From assembly GCA_030746295.1 (NCBI GenBank), contig JASLMY010000128.1, forward strand, positions 1-13,772: DNA of 13,772 bases, given 5' to 3'. Numbering within the stretch: position 1 is the stretch's first letter; each line of letters begins with the position of its first letter. This DNA comes from Alphaproteobacteria bacterium. Lineage in GTDB: Bacteria; Pseudomonadota; Alphaproteobacteria; GCA-2731375. This document shows, piece by piece, positions 8,149-13,772 of the stretch. The notes beneath the pieces are model-generated. The model ran no database searches and was not told the origin of the DNA. It saw only the letters and a list, made by a program, of their open reading frames with translations. A program made the translations under genes and the position numbers.

Positions 8149-10164
8149 CTACCGCCGCATGCCGGGGTCGACGGGGCGCAACTCCACCGCCGCACCCGCC
8201 TCCAGGCCCATGAGCGCCAGGCCCGATGGCCCAACGCTGACGACGTCGTCCGCCTCGTCGGCCACAATCTCGGCCCAGCCCCGAAGCGCCACGCCCCGAC
8301 CGCTCGAAATCTCCACCAGGTCGCCGGCACTGATACCGAGGCGCCCGGCCGCACCCTCGGACAGGCGAAGCCGCCGCCTGGCGCCTTGGAAGAGTTCCTC
8401 GTTCAGACCTTGAACGTGCATCCGCTTGCGGTCGGCCGCGAGCGATTCGCGGAGCGCCGCGCTCGCCACGTCGTCGACCGTGCCATCCCGCGTCAGGATG
8501 ACGCCGTATCGGGTCCGCGCCTCCTCCGCCGCCAGATAGCCGCGGCGGACGTCGAGACGCACGGCCTCCGGGTCGCGCTGCAGCGGGTCGCCATAGCCGC
8601 CACCGCCGGAAGTTTCGATGCGGACGATATCGCCCTGGTGCAGGGGAAAGCCCGAGACCTTGCCCGGCACCGGCGAGGGCTCGATGACCTCGCCGTCGCG
8701 AACCACGGTATAGCGGTTGGCGCTGCCGTTGCCGCCGCCGTCGACGCCGTAGGGCGGGATCATGTTCTTCTCCGACAGCACCGAGAGGACACCGCGCTGG
8801 CCCAGGATGCGGACCTCGCGGCGGATACCGAAGCCGCCCCGCTGGCTGCCGTCGCCGCAGCCGCCCTGGCGCAACTCGCAGCACTCGACCCTGAGCGGGA
8901 AGGCGCTCTCCACCACCTCGGCCGAGTTGATCGAGTTGAAGTCGCCCTCGGTGAAGTAGCGCTGGCCGTTGTTGCCATCGAGGCCCCGGGTCGCCCCGGT
9001 GCCGCCGGCCGGCCATTCGTAGAAGAGGTAGATGCCCTCGCGGTCCTCGTTGGGACCGGAGATGTAGACGTGATTGCCGCCGCCCTTGTTGTCGCCGATC
9101 ATCATTTCCGGCACCGCCTGGCCCATGGCCGCGGCAACGACCGAATCCATCAGCGCCTTGCACTCGACCATACCGCCGCAGGGTGCGGGGTCGCGGGCGT
9201 TGATGAAGCTGCCGACCGGTGCGATGACCTCGATCGGCATGAAGGAGCCGTGGTTGATCGGCGTCTTGGGATCGAGGAAGGACTTGACGACCGTGCCGAC
9301 CGCGTTCATCGCCATCGCCGGGCCGACGTTGGTGGGCCCGTTGGTCTGGGCCGAGGTGCCGGTGAAGTCGGCGCTGATTTGGTCGCCCGCGATCGTCAGC
9401 TTCAGGCGTACCGCCAGCGGCTCCGCGTTGTGGCCATCGCTCTCGATATAGCCTTCCGACAGGTAGACACCATCGGGGCAGCCGGCGATGCGCGCTCGCA
9501 TCACCTCCTCGGACTTCTGGAACAGGGTCTCGACGTCGTCGAGGAGGCCCTCGCCGAAGCGCTGGAACAGGCGCTCGATATGCTCCGCCGCCTTACGGCA
9601 GGTGCCGAGCATGGTGTTGAAGTCGCCACGCCGCTCGGCCGGCGTGCGCATGTTGTTGAACAAGAGACTCAAGAAGGCCTCGTTCATCCGGCCCCGCTCG
9701 GCGATCCGCGTCGGCACCACGCGCAGGCCCTCTTGGATGATCTCGTTGACCCGGCCCGAGAGGCTGCCGGGCGTCATGCCGCCGACGTCGCCCCAATGGC
9801 AGCGGGCCGCCGCAAACATCACCAACCGGCCGTCGTGGAAGACCGGATAGAGCATCAGCACGTCGTTCAGGTGCGTGCCGCCGGTATAGGGATCGTTGTG
9901 GAAAAAGATATCGCCCTCGTGGATATCGCCCTCGAAGGCGGCGACCACTTCGCGCGTCGAATAGGGAACGGGAAAGATATGCAGCGGGTGGTCGTCGAGC
10001 GACTGCGCCACCTGGCGGCCATCCGCGCTCATCAAGGCGCAAGAGAAATCATGCCCCTCGTAGATGATCGAGGAGTAGGAGGCGTGGATGATGTTGGCCC
10101 GCATCTCGTTGACGACCGCGACCAGGCTTTCGCGGACGAGTTCCAGGCGCACCAGTTCGTTCAT
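8149..10164 (-). CDS. hyuB: Hydantoinase/oxoprolinase family subunit B (HyuB) with C-terminal extension
   Basis: This partner subunit of HyuA carries the metal-dependent hydrolysis or carboxylation site in the superfamily. Visible family motifs are GDIFFHNDPYTGGTHLNDV (84-102), RCHWGDVGG (121-129), GPTNVGPAMAMNAVGT in the middle, the INHGSFMPIEVIAPVGSFIN segment, and the usual near-terminal TSGGGGYGDPLQRDP. Most HyuB proteins end soon after that last motif. Here the chain runs on to 671 residues; residues 596-671 look like a separate beta-rich module with GDLVEI and a second GLEAGAAVEL half. The ATG at 10164 has AAGGGG 6 bases upstream. The gene is first in a leftward hyuB-hyuA operon and diverges from the MetE-like gene. 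Family is certain; substrate is unknown. N-methylhydantoins, oxoproline-like lactams or ketones are all possible. Confidence 0.92.
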   Translation of the reverse strand: MNELVRLELVRESLVAVVNEMRANIIHASYSSIIYEGHDFSCALMSADGRQVAQSLDDHPLHIFPVPYSTREVVAAFEGDIHEGDIFFHNDPYTGGTHLNDVLMLYPVFHDGRLVMFAAARCHWGDVGGMTPGSLSGRVNEIIQEGLRVVPTRIAERGRMNEAFLSLLFNNMRTPAERRGDFNTMLGTCRKAAEHIERLFQRFGEGLLDDVETLFQKSEEVMRARIAGCPDGVYLSEGYIESDGHNAEPLAVRLKLTIAGDQISADFTGTSAQTNGPTNVGPAMAMNAVGTVVKSFLDPKTPINHGSFMPIEVIAPVGSFINARDPAPCGGMVECKALMDSVVAAAMGQAVPEMMIGDNKGGGNHVYISGPNEDREGIYLFYEWPAGGTGATRGLDGNNGQRYFTEGDFNSINSAEVVESAFPLRVECCELRQGGCGDGSQRGGFGIRREVRILGQRGVLSVLSEKNMIPPYGVDGGGNGSANRYTVVRDGEVIEPSPVPGKVSGFPLHQGDIVRIETSGGGGYGDPLQRDPEAVRLDVRRGYLAAEEARTRYGVILTRDGTVDDVASAALRESLAADRKRMHVQGLNEELFQGARRRLRLSEGAAGRLGISAGDLVEISSGRGVALRGWAEIVADEADDVVSVGPSGLALMGLEAGAAVELRPVDPGMRR

Positions 10165-10170
10165 TTGCTA

Positions 10171-10176
10171 CCCCTT
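10171..10176 (-). promoter_or_regulatory. hyuB ribosome binding site
   Basis: On the minus strand AAGGGG stands 6 bases before the hyuB ATG at 10164, which fixes that start. Confidence 0.6.
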
Positions 10177-10179
10177 GCC

Positions 10180-10229
10180 GTGGCCATGCCACCGGCGTCA
10201 TCCTAGGGGCATCGCTGCGGCGCGGACAA
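10180..10229 (-). promoter_or_regulatory. Candidate hyuBA promoter with small palindrome
   Basis: On the minus strand TTGTCC (10224-10229) and TAGGAT (10200-10205) are 18 bases apart, each matching four of six sigma-70 consensus bases. Transcription would begin about 30 bases before hyuB. A short inverted repeat, GTGGC-CAT-GCCAC at 10180-10192, sits near that point and could be an operator half-site pair. The same 98-bp region must also drive the MetE-like gene rightward, but I see no convincing + strand promoter. The call rests on consensus matching only. Confidence 0.3.
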
Positions 10230-10248
10230 GACGGGCGGCGGCGAGGAC

Positions 10249-10253
10249 GGAGG
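10249..10253 (+). promoter_or_regulatory. Ribosome binding site of the MetE-like gene
   Basis: GGAGG lies 9 bases before the ATG at 10263. The encoded N terminus, with THVGSLPRP at 11-19, begins as expected for the family. Confidence 0.55.
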
Positions 10254-10262
10254 CGAGCGGAG

Positions 10263-11408
10263 ATGAAACTCAGCAGCGAGCGAATCCTCACGACCCACGT
10301 CGGCAGCCTGCCCAGGCCAGAGGCGCTGCGCGAGATGCTGATGGCCCGCGAGAGCGGCGAGACGCCGGACACCCAGGCCTTAGATGAGGCCGCCCGCGAG
10401 GCGGTGCTCGCCATCGTAGAACGCCAGGTCCGGCTCGGCATCGACGTCGTCAGCGACGGCGAGATGAGCAAGATCAGCTACGCCACCTACGTCAAGGACC
10501 GCTACGACGGCTTCGGCGGCAAGGGCAAGTACCGAGCCGCCAAGGACCTGTTGGACTATCTCGACTACGCCCGCTACCTGGTGAAGATCGGCGGCACGGT
10601 GCCGAGCGTCAGCGGCCCCGTCTGCCAGCGGCCGATCACGCTTCGCGACCACGGCCCGCTGGCGACGGACCTCGCCAACTTCCGCGCCGCCATCACCGCC
10701 CACCCGACCGCCGAGGCCTTCATGAGCGCCGCCTCGCCTGGGGTCGTCAGCATCTTTCTCGGCAACGAGCACTATCCCAGCCACCAGGCTTATCTGGAGG
10801 CCCTGGCGGGCGTACTGAAGGATGAGTATCAGGCGATCGTCGATGCCGGTTTTCTCTTGCAGATCGACGCTCCGGACCTCGCCATGGGCCGCCACCTGGT
10901 GCACGGCGATGCGAGCTTAGAGGCGTTCCGCAAGGCAGCGGCCCTGCACGTCGAGGTCTTGAACCAGGCGACGGCCGAGATCCCGCCCGAGCGGATGCGC
11001 CTGCACCTCTGTTGGGGCAACTACGAGGGCCCACACCACCACGACGTCGCCCTGGCCGACATCATCGACATCGTGCTGGCCGCGCGGCCGATGGCGATCT
11101 CGGTCGAGGCTTCGAATCCGCGCCACGAGCACGAGTGGGAGGTTTTCGCTGAGACCCCGCTGCCCGACGACAAGGTGCTGCTACCGGGCGTCGTCGATTC
11201 GACCTCGAACTTCATCGAGCATCCGCGCCTGGTGGCCCAGCGGCTTCGGAACTATGCCGACGTCGTCGGGCGCGAGCGGGTGATCGCCTCCACCGACTGC
11301 GGTTTCGCCACCTTCGCCGGCTATCCCAACGTCTTCCCCGACATCGCCTGGGCCAAGCTCGAGTCCCTGGTCGAGGGCGCAAGAATCGCTAGCAAGGCAC
11401 TTTGGTAA
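10263..11408 (+). CDS. Zinc-dependent MetE C-domain family alkyl/methyltransferase
   Basis: A 381-residue stand-alone protein of the cobalamin-independent methionine synthase C-terminal (MetE_C) fold. This fold uses zinc to activate a thiol for alkyl transfer. THVGSLPRP (11-19) is the family opening, and DVVSDGEMSK (61-70) is a conserved strand. The zinc ligands are visible as H248-x-C250 in LHLCWGNYEGP and C346 in STDCGFATF; E282 in SVEASNP may be the fourth. LPGVVDSTSNFIEH (307-320) is typical of this subgroup. It lacks the N-terminal half of true MetE, so de novo methionine synthesis is not assured. From memory, epoxyalkane:coenzyme M transferase of Xanthobacter has the same fold, similar length and the H-x-C...C pattern, so a non-methionine role is plausible. 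An SDR gene follows after 27 bp, suggesting an operon. Databases usually label such proteins cobalamin-independent methionine synthase II family. Confidence 0.88.
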   Translation: MKLSSERILTTHVGSLPRPEALREMLMARESGETPDTQALDEAAREAVLAIVERQVRLGIDVVSDGEMSKISYATYVKDRYDGFGGKGKYRAAKDLLDYLDYARYLVKIGGTVPSVSGPVCQRPITLRDHGPLATDLANFRAAITAHPTAEAFMSAASPGVVSIFLGNEHYPSHQAYLEALAGVLKDEYQAIVDAGFLLQIDAPDLAMGRHLVHGDASLEAFRKAAALHVEVLNQATAEIPPERMRLHLCWGNYEGPHHHDVALADIIDIVLAARPMAISVEASNPRHEHEWEVFAETPLPDDKVLLPGVVDSTSNFIEHPRLVAQRLRNYADVVGRERVIASTDCGFATFAGYPNVFPDIAWAKLESLVEGARIASKALW

Positions 11409-11422
11409 GAACAAAAGAAGAG

Positions 11423-11427
11423 AGGAG
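11423..11427 (+). promoter_or_regulatory. SDR gene ribosome binding site
   Basis: AGGAG stands 8 bases before the ATG at 11436, in the short A-rich gap after the MetE-like stop. Confidence 0.6.
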
Positions 11428-11435
11428 AGCAGGAC

Positions 11436-12239
11436 ATGGGTAAATTGGACGGCCGCACTGCGATTGTCACGGGTGCTGCCCGCGGCATCGGGGCTGAGAC
11501 GGCGAAGGCCCTGGCGGCGGAAGGCGCCATGGTCGTGATCACCGACGTCTTGGACGAGGCGGGCGAAGCGGCGGCGGCGGCAATCCGCGATGCCGGCGGC
11601 AAATCGATCTTCATGCACCACGACGCCACCAACGAGGACGACTGGCGCCGCCTGGTGCGCGATGTCGCCTCAGGCTTCGGCGGCTTGCACGTACTGGTCA
11701 ACAATGCCGGCGTCTTCCTGGAGAAGAGCATCGAGGAGATGACGCTCGAGGAATGGCGCTGGGTCTCTGCCGTCAATCTGGAAGGCGTCTTCCTCGGCAC
11801 CAAGCACGCGATTTCAATCATGAAGGACTGTTGTCCGCCGGGCGGCCCCTCGGGCTCGATCGTCAACCTCTCCTCGGTCGCCGGCATCGTCGGCTCGCCC
11901 TTGAGCGCCTGCTATTCCATGACCAAGGGCGGCGTGCGCCTCTTCACCAAGTCAACGGCGCTGGAATGCGCCCATCTCGGCTACAACATCCGCTGCAACT
12001 CGGTGCACCCGGGCATCATCAACACCGACATGATGAACGTCGTCGCCCACAAGTGGCAGAAGCTAAACGACAACCCGAACTACGACGAGGCCTGGGAGGC
12101 ATTGGGTCAGATGCAGCCGATCGGCCGCATGGGCACGCCGGACGAGATCGCCCGTGGCATCGCCTTCTTGGCTAGCGACGATTCCTCGCTCATGAACGGC
12201 GCCGAACTGGTCCTCGACGGCGGCTGGACCGCGAAGTAG
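11436..12239 (+). CDS. Classical short-chain dehydrogenase/reductase (SDR)
   Basis: A 267-residue NAD(P)-dependent oxidoreductase with a complete classical SDR motif set. These are TGAARGIG (12-19) for the dinucleotide, D37 at the end of the second strand (favours NAD over NADP), NNAG (89-92), N114, S147 in NLSS, and the catalytic Y160-x-x-x-K164 in CYSMTKGG. HPGIINTD (191-198) and the terminal LDGGWTAK are also standard. All four catalytic residues are present, so it should be active, interconverting a secondary alcohol and a ketone. The best textual resemblance is to the glucose-dehydrogenase/hydroxysteroid-dehydrogenase type, but this does not fix a substrate. The insertion around 131-139 (KDCCPPGGP) before the serine strand is slightly long. 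The gene sits 27 bp after the MetE-like gene and likely shares its mRNA, so it may act on that enzyme's product. Confidence 0.9.
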   Translation: MGKLDGRTAIVTGAARGIGAETAKALAAEGAMVVITDVLDEAGEAAAAAIRDAGGKSIFMHHDATNEDDWRRLVRDVASGFGGLHVLVNNAGVFLEKSIEEMTLEEWRWVSAVNLEGVFLGTKHAISIMKDCCPPGGPSGSIVNLSSVAGIVGSPLSACYSMTKGGVRLFTKSTALECAHLGYNIRCNSVHPGIINTDMMNVVAHKWQKLNDNPNYDEAWEALGQMQPIGRMGTPDEIARGIAFLASDDSSLMNGAELVLDGGWTAK

Positions 12240-12505
12240 CGGCAGTGGCTCGAAAACCGGTATCGACGTCGTCTTGTTGGATGTTGGAGGTGAGGAACGC
12301 ACCATCAGCGTCGGCGTCGCTCCGACCGGGCGCAGCTTGAGCACTTGTGTCCGGCTTCGGCCCGCCGAGGTCCGGTGCACCCCCAACTCCGAGCGTTACA
12401 TTAGAAAGCTCTACACGGTGAAATATGGCCCTCGTGCGTCTTATTTGATTTGCGGCCAAAGCGCATCCCCTCTGACAAGTCTGTCGCCATATGTTACGAG
12501 GCATC
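12240..12505. other. Gene-free stretch across a composition boundary
   Basis: No convincing gene is seen. The first 140 bases are G+C-rich like the left side; from about 12390 the sequence becomes clearly more A+T-rich and stays so through the methyltransferase. An imperfect hairpin lies at 12351-12375, pairing CCGG and TCGG with CCGA and CCGG around an internal loop. No T-run follows, so it is a poor terminator candidate. Short frames on both strands cross the region but lack ribosome sites and family motifs. No strong promoter for the downstream methyltransferase was found. The left part may be a decayed gene remnant, but I cannot name one. Confidence 0.5.
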
Positions 12506-13240
12506 ATGCGTGCGTCATACGATACGATCGGTGTCAATTATTCTGATCTCAGAAAACCTGACGCCCGGATCGAAATGGCGATCTCAAGAGCTTTGGGATC
12601 CGCCGAAACTGTCTTGAATGTTGGCGCTGGAACGGGATCGTACGAGCCGGCCGACAAGTCAGTCACGGCCGTCGAGCCTTCGATCGAGATGATCCGACAG
12701 CGTCGTGCGTCGGCAGCTCCGGTTGTGCAGGGCTACGCCGAAAACCTGCCCTTCGACGATAGTTCCTTCGATGCGTCGATGGCGATCCTGACGGTTCATC
12801 ATTGGACCGACCAAGAGAGAGGCCTCAAAGAGATGCGTCGCGTGACGCGGGGCCGAGTCGTCGTGCTGACATTCGACCCTTTGCACCGGGGATTCTGGCT
12901 CGCCGACTATATTCCAGAGCTCGTGAAGGTGGACGAAAAGCAAATGCCAAGAATGACCGACTTTGAAAAGTGGCTTGGGCCGGTGGAGATTGCGCCCGTT
13001 GCGATACCTCCTGACTGTACCGATGGGTTCTTGGCTGCCTATTGGCGCAGACCTGCGGCATATCTCGATCCCGAAATCCGAACTGCCATTTCTTGCTTCT
13101 GGGCATTGGACGACATTTCCGATGCGTTGAAAAATCTTGCACGCGACTTGAACTCTGGTGCATGGGCAGAGCGATATTCCGAACTACTCGAACGCGACGA
13201 GCATGATTTTGGTTACCGCCTTGTGACCACGACAGGTTGA
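12506..13240 (+). CDS. Class I SAM-dependent methyltransferase
   Basis: A 244-residue soluble methyltransferase of the Rossmann-like (Methyltransf_11/UbiE-like) type. Motif I is VLNVGAGTGSYEP (36-48), with an unusual Asn where Asp is common. E57 in AVEPS is the acidic residue after strand 2 that would bind the SAM ribose. AENLPFDDSSFDA (78-90) is the canonical post-II region, and ILTVHHW follows at 94-100. The N terminus MRASYDTIGVNYSDLRKPD is characteristic of a subgroup of small stand-alone methyltransferases. I prefer ATG 12506, which has GAGG 4 bases upstream; the in-frame ATG at 12491 would add five residues with no ribosome site. The substrate is unknown. Codons use A/T at third positions far more than all genes to the left (for example TAT TCT GAT and AGA AAA CCT), and an insertion sequence follows, so recent horizontal gain is likely. 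Confidence 0.85.
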   Translation: MRASYDTIGVNYSDLRKPDARIEMAISRALGSAETVLNVGAGTGSYEPADKSVTAVEPSIEMIRQRRASAAPVVQGYAENLPFDDSSFDASMAILTVHHWTDQERGLKEMRRVTRGRVVVLTFDPLHRGFWLADYIPELVKVDEKQMPRMTDFEKWLGPVEIAPVAIPPDCTDGFLAAYWRRPAAYLDPEIRTAISCFWALDDISDALKNLARDLNSGAWAERYSELLERDEHDFGYRLVTTTG

Positions 13241-13297
13241 GTTCTCAAAATCGGGATGTTCACCCCATTCAAAGATCTCCTCAGGGCGCGTTCTCTT

Positions 13298-13340
13298 CGC
13301 ATTTCGGGAAATGGCGAATGGCCGTTCATGGCTATGAACG
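13298..13340. repeat. Two small hairpins between methyltransferase and IS
   Basis: The first (13298-13316) pairs CGCATTTC with GAAATGGCG, with one bulged base. The second is a perfect 7-bp inverted repeat, CGTTCAT-GGCT-ATGAACG, at 13323-13340. Neither is followed by a T-run. They could end methyltransferase transcription, or the second could be part of the site where the IS inserted, since the proposed IS end begins two bases later. Confidence 0.5.
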
Positions 13341-13368
13341 TCTGACCTGCGCCCCAAGGCTCCCTCAT

Positions 13369-13772
13369 TCATAAGGAGAGTCCTGTTGCTGCATAGCTCA
13401 TTGTTGATGGGTTCGCGAGCGCGCCGTGCGTGGAGCCATCAACAAGCTCGAGCGCACGGCGCGCATCCGTTGGCGTTGCTCCGTTCAGGGCCGAGTGGGG
13501 CCTAATGGTGTTGTAGTCGTAGCGCCGGATGGCGAGCTTGCGCCGTGCGTCAGCGAGGCTCGTAAAGACTTTCTCGTTCAACAGCTCGTCACGGAGGCGG
13601 CCATTGAAGCTCTCGATGAAGGCGTTCTGCGTTGGCTTGCCGGGCGCGATGTAATGCCAGGCAACGCCGGTCCGGTTCTGCCAGGCCAGGATGGCGCGGC
13701 TGGTCAGCTCCGTGCCGTTGTCGCTGACGATCGTCCCGGGCTTGCCGTAAAGCCGGATCAGGCCGTCGAGCT
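13369..13772 (-). CDS. IS3-family transposase (OrfB-type), C-terminal part
   Basis: The minus-strand frame is open from the window edge (first full codon at 13770) to the stop at 13369-13371, giving the last 133 residues of an integrase-core (rve) transposase that cuts and joins IS ends. Visible residue 17 is the second catalytic Asp in [11 protein letters not shown]. Residue 53 is the catalytic Glu in [14 protein letters not shown]. Exactly 35 residues lie between them (D-x35-E), with Arg 7 residues after the Glu, as in the IS3 family. [24 protein letters not shown] and TPTDARRAL complete the usual ending. The TTG at 13581 is an internal Leu codon, not a start. The last 25 or so residues (from LELVDGS) are not conserved in the family as I know it. 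They coincide with an interleaved inverted repeat in the DNA. No frameshift is visible, so this part could be functional. Confidence 0.88.
   Translation of the reverse strand, partial: LDGLIRLYGKPGTIVSDNGTELTSRAILAWQNRTGVAWHYIAPGKPTQNAFIESFNGRLRDELLNEKVFTSLADARRKLAIRRYDYNTIRPHSALNGATPTDARRALELVDGSTHGALANPSTMSYAATGLSL
13401..13464 (-). repeat. Two interleaved perfect inverted repeats (pseudoknot-type layout)
   Basis: A 12-bp arm GCGCGCCGTGCG (13419-13430) is exactly complementary to CGCACGGCGCGC (13453-13464). A 10-bp arm TTGTTGATGG (13401-13410) is exactly complementary to CCATCAACAA (13436-13445). On the transposase strand the order is A (13464-13453), 7 bases, B (13445-13436), 5 bases, A' (13430-13419), 8 bases, B' (13410-13401). 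The stems cross rather than nest. As RNA, this could form an H-type pseudoknot at the end of the transposase coding sequence, or two alternative hairpins. As DNA it sits 58 bases inside the proposed IS end. Confidence 0.85.

Larger units (their letters stand above)
13343..13772 (-). mobile_element. IS3-family insertion sequence, 3' part (runs off window)
   Basis: The element is recognised by its DDE transposase, read leftward, whose gene start and the other IS end lie beyond the window. The inner boundary is proposed at 13343, where the sequence reads TGACCTGCGCCCCAAGG, 26 bases outside the transposase stop. IS3-family ends begin with TG and have C-rich inner bases. The boundary is inferred, because the partner inverted repeat and any target duplication cannot be seen. 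The composition differs from the methyltransferase next to it. Confidence 0.65.

Noticed and set aside
7936..10206. 756-codon open frame on the + strand
   Set aside because: It is antisense to hyuA and hyuB, with Ala/Asp/Arg/His-rich composition and no ribosome site or domain signature. Both HyuA and HyuB on the minus strand are unmistakable.
10165..10262. SAM riboswitch ahead of the MetE-like gene
   Set aside because: The region is only 98 bases, is shared with a divergent promoter, and shows no recognisable SAM-I or SAM-II core.
12351..12375. Hairpin as terminator of the MetE-like/SDR operon
   Set aside because: The stem has an internal loop, it lies over 110 bases after the SDR stop, and no T-run follows.
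12063..12546. Short frames on both strands in and around the 12240-12490 gap
   Set aside because: No ribosome sites and no domain motifs; parts overlap the SDR and methyltransferase genes. Possibly remnants, but unsupported.
13184..13372. 62-codon minus-strand frame between methyltransferase and IS
   Set aside because: It overlaps the methyltransferase end, crosses the proposed IS boundary and has no recognisable family, so a real gene is unlikely.

Overview
The window is G+C-rich, with codons ending mostly in G or C and long spurious open frames on the opposite strand. Gene content and protein style suggest an alphaproteobacterium, perhaps near Rhodospirillales; no marker gene here settles the taxon. 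There are eight protein-coding genes, two of them cut by the window edges. I see no tRNA, rRNA or CRISPR array.

Left block (2-6077, + strand): a closely spaced run of peptide chain release factor 3 (prfC, 5' end outside the window), a 918-residue DUF2339 multi-pass membrane protein with a Pro/Glu repeat, and a Uup-type ABC-F ATPase. prfC and uup both act around the ribosome. The function of the DUF2339 protein is unknown.

Middle block (6085-12239): two divergent units share a 98-bp intergenic region. Leftward runs hyuB-hyuA, the two-subunit ATP-dependent hydantoinase/oxoprolinase/acetone-carboxylase superfamily pair. Rightward runs a zinc-dependent MetE-C-domain protein of about 380 residues followed by a classical short-chain dehydrogenase. 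The MetE-like gene belongs to the fold family that contains both methionine synthase and epoxyalkane:coenzyme M transferase. MetE-like transferase, SDR alcohol dehydrogenase and HyuAB together resemble the enzyme classes of bacterial epoxide and ketone metabolism. The cluster may therefore be an undescribed catabolic module that transfers, oxidises, then hydrolyses or carboxylates. This is inference from gene classes; the substrate is unknown.

Right block (12240-13772): base composition shifts. After a gene-free stretch comes a less G+C-rich class I SAM methyltransferase, then the 3' part of an IS3-family insertion sequence that runs off the window. This looks like accessory DNA. The end of the IS transposase gene carries two perfect inverted repeats (12 bp and 10 bp) interleaved as A-B-A'-B', the layout of an RNA pseudoknot. 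It is the most unusual structural signal in the window.
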